Notes: generated by a model from the sequence alone, not told the origin. A stretch of DNA of 13,152 nucleotides from Flavobacteriales bacterium (GCA_030728235.1 JANRAA010000296.1:811-13962); one strand, 5' to 3'. Positions 1 through 8,753 are shown, numbered from the stretch's first letter. Program-made: numbers and translations.

Positions 1-8
1 GGTGAAAA

Positions 9-737
9 ATGAGTATCGTTGATCAACTATCAAACGTTAGATCATTTAAAATGAAAGGCTACATCATTCTATCAACGATATTCATTGCGTGCAACTTAAA
101 TGTCTCTGAACGTGATGTTTTAACGGTACCAACGGAAACATCAGACACTCAAGCAATCGAACATACACTCGCAGATTCAAATCTGGTTTTTATTCGTGAC
201 TTTCCGCAATTGCCTGACTCTTCCAACTACTTCATTCACTATTCGGAATGTGCTTTACGAGAGCGGAAATCACAATCCTGGTTAAAAATAGGATCATCGT
301 ATGGTTACGACGACGATTACAATCGCATAATCAAAGATCTGGCTTTTCAGCACATTGATTCGGCTGCATTGAGAAAACTGACTGATCGTAAAATGCTGTT
401 CTCGAATTTTCATGTCTTGAGTCGATCTAAAACCGATAAAAGTGAAGTCATCATCTACAATGCGCTTGAACACGACTCAAACTTGGATGGTAAGATAAAT
501 AATGATGACTTTAATTCCGTCTATATCAGTAAGTTAGATGGTTCTGAGTTTACGAAGCTCACTCCTGACGGACATCATGCATGGATGACAGAATATTACG
601 AAGGGCCAAATATTTTATATCAAATATCGTTTATCGACCAAGATTCGAATCATCGCTTTAGTGATGGTGATACATCGTTTATATCGTACATCAGACTAGA
701 TAATGATACTTTTGAGGTTATTCCTAGTGAATACTAA
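9..737 (+). CDS. Putative lipoprotein with two EF-hand-like loops, function unknown
   Basis: I do not recognise this family. An in-frame TGA at 3-5 closes the frame upstream, so the gene starts at ATG 9 (242 aa) or at ATG 51 (228 aa). The second start gives a short lipoprotein-like signal (MKGYIILSTIFIAC) with Cys28 of the long form as possible lipidated residue; the first start gives the same signal a longer basic N-region. Two stretches fit the 12-residue EF-hand calcium loop. One has D156, N158, D160, G161, I163 and D167; the other has D210, D212, N214, F217 and D221 but lacks the central Gly. Between them, YISKLDGSEFTKLTPDG resembles a TolB-type beta-propeller strand. The inference is a surface or periplasmic calcium-binding lipoprotein. 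Three sampled 60-base lines (from 301, 481 and 601) contain 23, 18 and 19 G+C, clearly fewer than the downstream gene. It stands alone, 145 bases before the next gene. Confidence 0.7.
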   Translation: MSIVDQLSNVRSFKMKGYIILSTIFIACNLNVSERDVLTVPTETSDTQAIEHTLADSNLVFIRDFPQLPDSSNYFIHYSECALRERKSQSWLKIGSSYGYDDDYNRIIKDLAFQHIDSAALRKLTDRKMLFSNFHVLSRSKTDKSEVIIYNALEHDSNLDGKINNDDFNSVYISKLDGSEFTKLTPDGHHAWMTEYYEGPNILYQISFIDQDSNHRFSDGDTSFISYIRLDNDTFEVIPSEY

Positions 738-882
738 ACCATAAAATGATTCCTTTCGTCCAACTCCTGGGAAAGTGTCAATCCGCCGATTTCGTTTCAA
801 CATTCCAAACATCATAACATTTCCCAAAACGGCTCGTTTCTTGTCTGAGAAGTCCCATTTTTAAGGTGCGATTTTTTATCCT

Positions 883-3800
883 ATGAAACGAGTAGTATTG
901 TACGTGGTTTTCCTTGTGTTTTGCCTGCCAGTAGCGCACGGACAAAAGAAAAAGGAGTTTTCGAAGATTCCAGATGAGTTCGTAAAAGAACTTGCAAACT
1001 TCCTTGGTGACTCCAAGAAAGAAGGCAAGAAATGGGCTGAAGATGAATTCGGTCCGATCTTCATGTCGGGAGCCATTACGCCACTCATGAAGTCGAAAAC
1101 GGTGGAGGCATGTAACAAGTTTCAAGACGCTAAACTTTCGGCATACCCCGTTATCTATGAATACTTAAGGGCGGTGATGTACTATCCGCGCTCGCGGAAA
1201 CCAGAAGAATTCTTCATGTCGTGGCATGATTACATGTACAAATTGCTCGATGATAAAAAACTCAAGAAACAATTGCCTGGATTTATTGAGACGTCGGCAA
1301 CGCTTTATGAACGTCAGGCTTTCTACGCAACTGGCGCGGTAGAATGGAAGTTTTCAAATACCTCCTACGATTTTGTTTTCGACTCAATTCCAACTATCGT
1401 TTTCCCCGGTGGTAACCTGATAGGGCTGTCGAAGGGCGATAGCACGGTGATCTACGATACAAAAGGTATTTACTACCCGATGACAGATAAGTGGGAAGGC
1501 GATGGTGGCCGAGTGCAATGGGATCGCGCTGAGTTCAATCCAACTACAACCTATGCCGAGTTTAAAAAATACTCGGTGAGGATAAAAGGAACGACGTACA
1601 TCATTGATAGCGTGCTGTTTTACAATGAGTATTTTGATAAACCACTGCTCGGACAACTAACAGAAAAGGTGTTGGCCGATAAAACAGCTGAAGATGCCAG
1701 CTATCCACGTTTTGAATCGTACAACAAACGGTTGCAAATCAAGAATATCTTTGAAAATGTAGACTACGATGGCGGTTTTACCATGCGTGGTAGCAAATTG
1801 GCAGGAACAGGAACTACGGAAGAACCAGCCATGCTGCGTTTCTACAGAGATGGAAAACCGTTTCTCGATGCCCGTTCCTTGGAATTCGTCATCCGACCTG
1901 ATCGATTCAACTCCCCGCACACAGCCGTTGAATTCAAAATCGATGAATCAATCATCACTCATCCCGATGTGTCGCTGAAATTCGATCGCACTTCACGTGA
2001 ATTGGTGCTCATAAGAAGCGATGAGGGTCTTTCTAAAAGTCCGTACATCAACACATACCACAATCTCGATATGTTCTTCGAAGCGCTGTATTGGAAAATC
2101 GATGACCCTCTCATTGAAATGGGTTCCATCTTTGGCTCAACACAACACTACGCAGCGTTCGAGTCGAACACTTTTTTCAAAGAAGAGCGCTACGACAACA
2201 TGATCGGCTTTAGCAATCTGCACCCGCTGATTGAAGTGAGCGACTATGTCAAAAAGAACAACAAAGACAGCTTTTATGCCTATGAGCTGGGCGGATACAT
2301 GCGGTTGTCGGAAGAACAATCTGAAGTTCTGCTGATCAATATGGCCAATACGGGGTTTGTAGACTACGATTTGAATACGAAATACTGTGTGGTGCAACAA
2401 AAACTCTTCAACTACATCGAGAATGCCAGTGGGAAAAGAGATTATGATGTGCTGCTCTTCAATAGTGAAACCGATGGTAGAACAAAGAATGCTCAGTTGA
2501 ACTTGCTGAACTACAATCTTCTGCTGAAAGGAATCAAAAGAATCCAATTGTCTGACTCTCAAAACGTAACCATCAATCCTTCAAACGAGGAGGTGATCGT
2601 GAAGAAGAACCGAGATTTCAAATTCGGTGGACGTGTTTGGGCAGGTAATTTTGAGTTCATCGGTAAAGATTATTTCTTTAATTACGAGGAGTTTAAGATC
2701 GACCTTCTCGCCGTTGATAGCTGCCGCATCTATGTGGAAGATGATGAAGGACCCGTGGGCCTCGATGGTAAACGCCAGCGCTCTCGCGTTAAAAACGTCT
2801 TAGAAGACATCTCTGGAACGCTGCGCATCGATTCGCCAACGAACAAGTCTGGAACGCAATCGAAGGTATACCCGCAATATCCTATTTTCAATTGTGAACG
2901 AAACTCTTACGTGTATTACGACAATAGCCGCATTCAAAAAGGAGCCTACAAGCGCGATAAATTCTACTACCAAATCTTACCGTTTACAATCGATAGTCTC
3001 GATAACTTCTCCAAAGGTGATCTGAAATTTAATGGCTCTCTTGTGTCGTCAGGTATCTTCCCCGAAATAACAGAACCGCTTGTTTTGATGGAAGATAACG
3101 CTCTTGGTTTTGATCTTACCACAACAGGAAGCGGCCTACCTCTCTATAAAGGTGTGGGTAAGTTTACAACAGATATCAAACTCAATTATACCGGGCTGCA
3201 AGGAAATGGCTCTGTCGATTATCTCACTGCTAATGCTGAATCAGATCAGTTTATATTTTTGCCAGATTCAACATTAGGGCGGACAAGAAGGTTTGAGAAT
3301 AAAGAGAAACGCGGAGGAAAAGAAGTGCCGAGAGTTATGGGTGGCGCTACCGATCTCGTGTTCAAACCTTACCAAAACTTCTTGACTTCAACTACCACGA
3401 AAGATGAACCGTTGACTTTCTTCAATGATGAGGCAATTTTGAAAGGTACCCTCAAACTGGAGCCTGAAGGTATGACTGGGAATGGGGATATGGAGTTCTC
3501 AGAATCAGTTCTGGGCTCCGAAAAATTCAGATACACGGCACGGAAAATTCTTGCCGATACATCAAACTTTGAGCTCTCGAATGTCGATCTGGGTGCGCTG
3601 GCTTTCAAGACCGATAACGTTAGCGCAGATGTCGATTTCGACAAACGAATGGGACAGTTCAAATCCAACGGTGGTGAAACGAAAATCGAATTCCCTGCGA
3701 ACCAATACATCTGTTTTATGGATGAGTTCAAGTGGTACATGGATAAGAACGAAATGGAACTTAGCTCCAACAGGAAACCAGCTGAAGATTTTGTAATCGA

Positions 3801-5352
3801 TACGGCGGAAGATCAAGCGCTGAGCAATTTCTTCTCGGTACATGAGAATCAAGACTCGTTGAACTTCCTCGCACCAAATGCCTTGTACGATGTGAAAACT
3901 TCAACCATTCGCTGCCGAAAAGTAAAATTCATTACGGTTGCCGATTCTCGCGTCCTTCCCGATAGCGGTTTGGTATATATCCGCAAACGCGCTGCAATGG
4001 ATCCGCTTACAAGAGCAACAGTCATTTCAAACTTCGTAACGCAATACCACAGGGTGTTCGACGCTAATATCGAAATCAAAGGGAAGAAAGAATACTACGG
4101 TGATGGTATGTACACCTACGTAGATGAAAACAAAATGGAGCAAATCATCAAAATCGATAAAATAGAAGTCGATAGCACTCTCCAAACCATAGGTAAAGGC
4201 GCTATCGCGGATGATGCAGCATTTATGCTGTCTCCTTTCTTTGAATATCAAGGTAAGTTCGAACTCTATGCAAATGCTCAAAACCTCACTTTCGAAGGTG
4301 GAACTCGCATCATGCAAAACTGCGCGAACATCGAACGAGGTTGGTTTAAATTCCGCTCTGAAATCAACCCGAAAGAAATCTACATCCCTGTTGATACAAA
4401 CATGCGCGACATCGGAATGGCGAAACTAGGCGCAGGGGTAATGGTGGCCGACGATACACCGATTGATGTCTATGGCTCGTTCCTCTCTCGTAAAAAAGAC
4501 AGAAACGATGAACCGCTCATCGAAGCCATTGGATTCTTGTTCTACGATAAGGCTACCAAAACATACAAAATCGGTAGCAAAGAGAAAATTAAACAGCCGA
4601 AATTGGCCGGTAACCTCGTGACGTTCAATACGGAGAATTGTATGATCAAGGGAGATGGTGAAATCAACTATCAATTGGATTTCGGTCATGTCAAAGTGAA
4701 ATCTTACGGTGATATCGCCAACAACACCAATACCGACTCCGTAGCAGTGCACGGAACGATGTCGATTGATTTCTTCTTCGATGAAGGCATGCTGAAACGC
4801 ATGACAGAGCAGTTGGAACAATGGCCAGGCTTGCAACCTGTAGACATCACAAAAACGAATTACGAGAAAACCATTCGCGAGGTGATGAGTCAGGAAGAAT
4901 CAGATAAGGTGATTTCTGAATTAACGCTCAACGGACAGTTTAAACGTATTCCGCAGGAGCTGCAAAAAACCATGTACTTGGCCGATATCCATTTTATTTG
5001 GGATGATGTTGAAGAGTCTTTTATCTCCCAAGGTCCTATTGGAATTGCATCACTCGACAAAAAGCAGGTGTTCAAATACGTGAAAGGGAAAATCGAAATG
5101 GTGAAGTCTCGAAGTGCAGATATCTTACGTATATACATCGAACTCGATCCAGGAACGTGGTATTTCTTCGAGTACAAACTCGGAATCATGAACATCACGG
5201 CTACCGACCAAGATTTCATCAATACGCTGACTGAATTGAAAGATGACAAACGAAAAGTGAAGGATGAAGCAGGAGACAAGTTTGTTTTCCAATTGGTAGC
5301 ATCTAAAAAGAAGCGCAACGATTTTGTTGATCGATTCCCTGATCTCAACTAA
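883..5352 (+). CDS. Giant exported protein of unknown function, beta-strand-rich, Bacteroidota type
   Basis: This is a 1489-residue protein with a clear Sec signal peptide (MKRVVLYVVFLVFCLPVAHG, predicted cleavage before Q21) and no other hydrophobic segment long enough to span a membrane. Residues about 21-150 look helical and charged. From about 150 to the end the sequence alternates like beta strands. A short motif G-[N/D]-G-x-hydrophobic-x-[Y/F] recurs at residues 774 (GNGSVDY), 866 (GNGDMEF), 1073 (GDGMYTY) and 1257 (GDGEINY). Together with the strand-loop pattern this recalls LptA/OstA or AsmA/TamB-like repetitive beta folds, but that is only an impression. The C-terminus (ending RFPDLN) does not look like a type IX secretion sorting domain, so a periplasmic or membrane-associated location is more likely than surface release. 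No catalytic motif is evident. The style is familiar from uncharacterised Bacteroidota proteins. fadH follows 9 bases later and may be co-transcribed. No Shine-Dalgarno precedes the ATG. Confidence 0.9.
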   Translation: MKRVVLYVVFLVFCLPVAHGQKKKEFSKIPDEFVKELANFLGDSKKEGKKWAEDEFGPIFMSGAITPLMKSKTVEACNKFQDAKLSAYPVIYEYLRAVMYYPRSRKPEEFFMSWHDYMYKLLDDKKLKKQLPGFIETSATLYERQAFYATGAVEWKFSNTSYDFVFDSIPTIVFPGGNLIGLSKGDSTVIYDTKGIYYPMTDKWEGDGGRVQWDRAEFNPTTTYAEFKKYSVRIKGTTYIIDSVLFYNEYFDKPLLGQLTEKVLADKTAEDASYPRFESYNKRLQIKNIFENVDYDGGFTMRGSKLAGTGTTEEPAMLRFYRDGKPFLDARSLEFVIRPDRFNSPHTAVEFKIDESIITHPDVSLKFDRTSRELVLIRSDEGLSKSPYINTYHNLDMFFEALYWKIDDPLIEMGSIFGSTQHYAAFESNTFFKEERYDNMIGFSNLHPLIEVSDYVKKNNKDSFYAYELGGYMRLSEEQSEVLLINMANTGFVDYDLNTKYCVVQQKLFNYIENASGKRDYDVLLFNSETDGRTKNAQLNLLNYNLLLKGIKRIQLSDSQNVTINPSNEEVIVKKNRDFKFGGRVWAGNFEFIGKDYFFNYEEFKIDLLAVDSCRIYVEDDEGPVGLDGKRQRSRVKNVLEDISGTLRIDSPTNKSGTQSKVYPQYPIFNCERNSYVYYDNSRIQKGAYKRDKFYYQILPFTIDSLDNFSKGDLKFNGSLVSSGIFPEITEPLVLMEDNALGFDLTTTGSGLPLYKGVGKFTTDIKLNYTGLQGNGSVDYLTANAESDQFIFLPDSTLGRTRRFENKEKRGGKEVPRVMGGATDLVFKPYQNFLTSTTTKDEPLTFFNDEAILKGTLKLEPEGMTGNGDMEFSESVLGSEKFRYTARKILADTSNFELSNVDLGALAFKTDNVSADVDFDKRMGQFKSNGGETKIEFPANQYICFMDEFKWYMDKNEMELSSNRKPAEDFVIDTAEDQALSNFFSVHENQDSLNFLAPNALYDVKTSTIRCRKVKFITVADSRVLPDSGLVYIRKRAAMDPLTRATVISNFVTQYHRVFDANIEIKGKKEYYGDGMYTYVDENKMEQIIKIDKIEVDSTLQTIGKGAIADDAAFMLSPFFEYQGKFELYANAQNLTFEGGTRIMQNCANIERGWFKFRSEINPKEIYIPVDTNMRDIGMAKLGAGVMVADDTPIDVYGSFLSRKKDRNDEPLIEAIGFLFYDKATKTYKIGSKEKIKQPKLAGNLVTFNTENCMIKGDGEINYQLDFGHVKVKSYGDIANNTNTDSVAVHGTMSIDFFFDEGMLKRMTEQLEQWPGLQPVDITKTNYEKTIREVMSQEESDKVISELTLNGQFKRIPQELQKTMYLADIHFIWDDVEESFISQGPIGIASLDKKQVFKYVKGKIEMVKSRSADILRIYIELDPGTWYFFEYKLGIMNITATDQDFINTLTELKDDKRKVKDEAGDKFVFQLVASKKKRNDFVDRFPDLN

Positions 5353-5361
5353 CTTCAGCAC

Positions 5362-7362
5362 ATGGAACAGTATCCGCTTTTATTTACTCCGTTAGATCTC
5401 GGTTTTACGACGTTGAAAAACCGGGTGATCATGGGCTCGATGCACACTGGTTTGGAAGAGGAGAAGGATGGCTTCGGGCGCATGTCAGCATTTTATGCTG
5501 AACGTGCAAAAGGGGGCGTAGCATTGATCGTTACTGGTGGCGTGGCACCCAATCGTGAAGGTTGGGTAGCGCCGTTTGGAATGCGCATGACGCGACGGTC
5601 GCATGCTGAAAGTCATAAGGTAATCACTGAAGCGGTGCACCGTGAAGGCGGCAAAATCTGCATGCAAATATTGCACACGGGTCGCTACGGCTACCATCCG
5701 CTCTGCGTGGCACCATCTGCTCTGAAAGCTCCTATCAATCGCTTCAAGCCAAGGGCTTTGTCTAATTTCGGGGTGAATAGAACCATCCGAAGCTTCATCT
5801 GCGCAGCGAAACTGGCAAAAATAGCGGGCTACGATGGCGTTGAAATAATGGGGTCAGAAGGATATTTGATCAATCAATTCATAGCGCCTGCAACAAATAA
5901 GCGTACCGACAAATGGGGCGGAAGTTTCGAAAACCGTATCCGCTTTGCTATCGAAATCGTTGAGGGTGTGCGAAAGGAAGTGGGTGAAAAGTTCATAATC
6001 ATTTTCAGACTGTCTATGCTGGATCTTGTGAATGATGGGAGCAATTGGGAAGAAATTGTTGAACTGGCAAAACGCGTTGAAAAAGCGGGGGCTAACATCA
6101 TAAACACGGGTATCGGATGGCACGAAGCGCGCATTCCGACAATCGCCACGATGGTTCCACGAGCTGGATTCGCATGGGTCACTCGCAAATTGATGGGGGA
6201 AGTGAATATCCCACTCGTCACCACAAACCGCATCAATATGCCTGAAGTGGCTGAACAAGTGCTGGCCGATGGCTGCGCCGATATGGTGTCGATGGCTCGT
6301 CCGTTTCTCGCTGACCCTGAGTTGATTAAAAAGGCTGCTGAGGGACGCAGAGATGAGATAAACACTTGTATTGCCTGCAACCAAGCGTGTCTCGATCATA
6401 TCTTCAAGCAACAAATAGCGACCTGCTTGGTGAATCCTCGTGCGTGTCACGAAACTGAGCTTCAACCTACTCCGGCAAATGCTAAGAAGATCGCAGTGGT
6501 AGGAGCAGGGCCTGCTGGGTTGTCGTTCGCAATTGCGGCAGCGCAGCGCGGACATAAAATCGAGGTTTTTGAAGCGGGAAGTGATATCGGCGGACAATTT
6601 GATCTCGCACGTCGTATTCCAGGCAAGGAAGAATTCAATGAAACCATTCGCTATTTCAAGACGATGATCTCTAAAACAGGGGTGTCGCTGCATTTAAATA
6701 CCCGCGTGCAAGCTTCTGATCTCAAGGGGAAATACGACGAAATAGTGGTTGCATCCGGCGTTCAGCCGCGTGGTTCGAAATTAAAAGGAGCCGATTTGCC
6801 ACATGTCCTAGCTTACCCAGAACTGCTAAGAGGAGAGAAGACCTGCGGAAAAAGTGTGGCGATAATGGGTGCAGGTGGCATAGGTTTCGATGTCGCTGAA
6901 TTCCTTCTTCACCCGCACGGGGTGGATGACTTCCTATCGAGCTGGGGCATCGATTCAAAGGTCGAACACCGAGGCGGTTTGCTCGAAAAAGGAGCACAAT
7001 CTCATGGTGGGGAACGAGAAATCTATCTTTTGCAAAGAAAAGAAACGAAGATGGGAGCCGGACTTGGTAAAACGACGGGGTGGATTCACCGTGCTGAACT
7101 CAAGAAGGGAAAGGTGAAAATGATAACGGGCGTCGAATACAAGGAAATAACAGACGACGGTCTGCTCGTTGTGATTGATGGGAAAGAGCAGTTGTTGAAA
7201 GTTGATAATGTTGTGCTGTGCATCGGACAAGAATCTCAGCGCGGTATATACGACGACCTCGCGGGTGAATCGGTTCACATCATTGGCGGTGCCGATAAGG
7301 CGGGAGAACTTGACGCTAAAAGAGCCATTGAGCAGGGGTACAAACTGGCTTTGAAACTGTAA
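5362..7362 (+). CDS. fadH: 2,4-dienoyl-CoA reductase (NADPH), FadH type
   Basis: This flavin and iron-sulphur enzyme reduces 2,4-dienoyl-CoA to an enoyl-CoA, which lets polyunsaturated fatty acids enter beta-oxidation in the cytoplasm. The 666-residue length matches E. coli FadH. Residues about 5-330 form the Old Yellow Enzyme (FMN) barrel, with the likely acid Y168 in GSEGYLINQF and H254 in GWHEARIP, two positions beyond the E. coli Tyr166 and His252. C336, C339, C343 and C355 (CIACNQACLD...TCLVNPR) should bind the 4Fe-4S cluster. A first dinucleotide fold starts at GAGPAG (381-386), for FAD; a second begins at GAGGIG (503-508), for NADPH. All key residues are present. It starts 9 bases after the giant exported gene, suggesting one transcript, and its TAA directly abuts the stop codon of the convergent plsC. 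A related 2-enoate reductase is the main alternative. Confidence 0.95.
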   Translation: MEQYPLLFTPLDLGFTTLKNRVIMGSMHTGLEEEKDGFGRMSAFYAERAKGGVALIVTGGVAPNREGWVAPFGMRMTRRSHAESHKVITEAVHREGGKICMQILHTGRYGYHPLCVAPSALKAPINRFKPRALSNFGVNRTIRSFICAAKLAKIAGYDGVEIMGSEGYLINQFIAPATNKRTDKWGGSFENRIRFAIEIVEGVRKEVGEKFIIIFRLSMLDLVNDGSNWEEIVELAKRVEKAGANIINTGIGWHEARIPTIATMVPRAGFAWVTRKLMGEVNIPLVTTNRINMPEVAEQVLADGCADMVSMARPFLADPELIKKAAEGRRDEINTCIACNQACLDHIFKQQIATCLVNPRACHETELQPTPANAKKIAVVGAGPAGLSFAIAAAQRGHKIEVFEAGSDIGGQFDLARRIPGKEEFNETIRYFKTMISKTGVSLHLNTRVQASDLKGKYDEIVVASGVQPRGSKLKGADLPHVLAYPELLRGEKTCGKSVAIMGAGGIGFDVAEFLLHPHGVDDFLSSWGIDSKVEHRGGLLEKGAQSHGGEREIYLLQRKETKMGAGLGKTTGWIHRAELKKGKVKMITGVEYKEITDDGLLVVIDGKEQLLKVDNVVLCIGQESQRGIYDDLAGESVHIIGGADKAGELDAKRAIEQGYKLALKL

Positions 7363-8088
7363 TCAGTCTTCTCCGCGAAGGGCGATAACACGCTGACGGG
7401 CAATCTCAGCAAGGTCTTCAGTGGTCTTGTATTCCACTTCCGACGGACGGAATGGTTCTCCAATCGTTATTTCCACAGTACCAGGGCGGGTGAAGAAAGA
7501 TTTTGGAGGCAAACATTCAAATGCTCCTTTAATTGCAATCGGTGTGATGGGAATATCGGCACGTTCTGCGATGAGAAAAGACCCTCGGCGGAAAATCTTC
7601 ACCTTACCGTCTTTTGATCGCGTACCTTCAGCATAGGCCAATACACTACGTCCGTTCGCGATTCGCTCAGCAGCCACATTCATGCTTCGCATCGCCGCAT
7701 CTTTGTCTGATCGATCAATGAAGATTTGTCGTGTCGCAGAAACATACCAGCCTACAACAGGACTCTTTTTCAGTTCCTGCTTTACTATGAAATTCAGATT
7801 TACAGGTATCGCCATCACACAAACGGGAATGTCTATTTGTGAGCTGTGGTTGGCAACATAAATGGAAGGTCCTTTCTTGTTCGCGTTTTCTTTTCCAGTC
7901 ACTTTCACGCGGATTCCGAGCAGAAACAAGATCACAGGAGCCCACATCTTACCAGGAACAAATCGCAGAGTTAGGTCAGGTTTCTGGAATACTCCTGCGA
8001 TAATCATCCCTGTAAAGCCAGAAATCATCGTCCACAAAATCACCAGCGGATAAACCAAAATGATGTGAATAGCGCGCAGAACAACCAT
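7363..8088 (-). CDS. plsC: 1-acyl-sn-glycerol-3-phosphate acyltransferase
   Basis: This membrane enzyme adds the second acyl chain to lysophosphatidic acid, forming phosphatidic acid for phospholipid synthesis. The 241-residue length is normal for the family. Acyltransferase motif I is NHSSQID (H81 and D86, the HX4D catalytic pair). Motif II is represented by FIDR at 123-126, motif III by EGTRS at 154-158 (glycerol-phosphate binding), and motif IV by ITPIAI at 181-186. A hydrophobic N-terminal stretch (about 9-33) should anchor it in the inner membrane. The ATG lies only 2 bases after the rluE stop codon, so the two genes are almost certainly co-transcribed, with plsC second. Its TGA abuts the fadH stop from the opposite strand, leaving no room for a terminator between them. 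No Shine-Dalgarno is visible. A lyso-ornithine-lipid acyltransferase (OlsA-like) is a less likely alternative. Confidence 0.93.
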   Translation of the reverse strand: MVVLRAIHIILVYPLVILWTMISGFTGMIIAGVFQKPDLTLRFVPGKMWAPVILFLLGIRVKVTGKENANKKGPSIYVANHSSQIDIPVCVMAIPVNLNFIVKQELKKSPVVGWYVSATRQIFIDRSDKDAAMRSMNVAAERIANGRSVLAYAEGTRSKDGKVKIFRRGSFLIAERADIPITPIAIKGAFECLPPKSFFTRPGTVEITIGEPFRPSEVEYKTTEDLAEIARQRVIALRGED

Positions 8089-8090
8089 GT

Positions 8091-8702
8091 TTAACGGCGT
8101 TTTGGCGACATACGAAGCATTTCAAACACTTCGCTGCCATCTATTTCACGGAACTCACCCGGTTGCAAACCATCCAAACTCATGCCTGCCATGCCTTCAC
8201 GAACCAGGCGCAATGCAGGGAAGCCGACTTGAGCAGCCATTTTGCGGACTTGTTGGTTTTTTCCTTCGCGCAGTTCAAGACGTATCCAACTCGTTGGCTG
8301 TGATTTCCGAAAACGAACCGGTGGATTTCTTTCAGGCAGCTCAGGCTCTTCAAACAAACGCTCACACTTCGAAGGAAGGGTTCTGTAAAGCTTTGTCTTT
8401 AGGTTAATCTCCATCGGGATCTCCAACAATTGCACGGCCTGTGGAGTAATATCACCTTCCACTTGAATGAGGTAGGTGCGCCAATGTCCGATGGTTGGAT
8501 CAAGCACTTGCTTGTTCAAACGCTTGTCGTCAGTAAGCAACAACAAACCTTCACTATCTGCCTCCAATCGTCCAACAGGATATACGTGAGGTGGGAAGCT
8601 AGCAACACTGGCTATTCCACGGCGGTTTCCTTCGTCGGTAAACTGCGCAAGAATGCCATACGGCTTGTAAAAAATGAAATATCGAAATCCTGATTCTAAC
8701 AT
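8091..8702 (-). CDS. rluE: 23S rRNA pseudouridine synthase, RluE type, with Glu at the catalytic Asp position
   Basis: This belongs to the RsuA/RluB/RluE/RluF family. In E. coli, RluE makes the pseudouridine at 23S rRNA position 2457. The 203-residue protein has the RluE-type opening FYKPYGILAQFTDE, a central RNPPVRFRKSQPTSW block and the closing signature EGKNQQVRKM (146-155), all closely resembling E. coli RluE. It has no separate S4 domain, as in RluE. The oddity is the family signature G-R-L-D-x-x-[ST]-x-G, which here reads GRLEADSEG (44-52). The catalytic Asp is replaced by Glu47, codon GAG, read directly from the complement of 8562-8564. Asp49 lies two residues later. Activity is therefore uncertain. 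It is the first gene of a pair with plsC (2-base gap) and is divergent from the DUF493 gene. A mirrored CCGTTCTTTGC motif lies 3 bases before this ATG. Confidence 0.92.
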   Translation of the reverse strand: MLESGFRYFIFYKPYGILAQFTDEGNRRGIASVASFPPHVYPVGRLEADSEGLLLLTDDKRLNKQVLDPTIGHWRTYLIQVEGDITPQAVQLLEIPMEINLKTKLYRTLPSKCERLFEEPELPERNPPVRFRKSQPTSWIRLELREGKNQQVRKMAAQVGFPALRLVREGMAGMSLDGLQPGEFREIDGSEVFEMLRMSPKRR

Positions 8703-8705
8703 GCC

Positions 8706-8716
8706 GCAAAGAACGG
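8706..8716 (-). promoter_or_regulatory. Putative -7-like promoter element of rluE (CCGTTCTTTGC), mirror copy
   Basis: Read on the - strand, CCGTTCTTTGC lies exactly 3 bases upstream of the rluE ATG. Its TTTG core recalls the Bacteroidota -7 box TAnnTTTG, although the TA is not present. An identical 11-mer sits in the opposite orientation 3 bases before the divergent gene. I see no -33 TTTG at the usual distance. If it is a promoter, the transcript would be leaderless or nearly so. Confidence 0.4.
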
Positions 8717-8753
8717 TTAATTTCGAGAAATTTTAGCGGGTAATGTCCGCATT

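Noticed and set aside
827..839. Small hairpin AAACG-GCT-CGTTT in the 738-882 gap, considered as a terminator
   Set aside because: The stem is only 5 pairs, mostly A-T, with no following T-run.
838..882. Possible promoter before the giant gene (a TTG about 18 bases before a TA)
   Set aside because: The downstream box reads TAAGGTGC and does not match TAnnTTTG well enough to call.
2137..2562. A 141-codon - strand open frame, with several similar ones inside 883-5352
   Set aside because: They are antisense shadows of the long coding frame, with no recognisable motif and no start context.
5854..6693. A 279-codon open frame on the - strand
   Set aside because: It lies wholly antisense to fadH, whose cofactor and catalytic motifs are complete, and its translation shows no family-like pattern.
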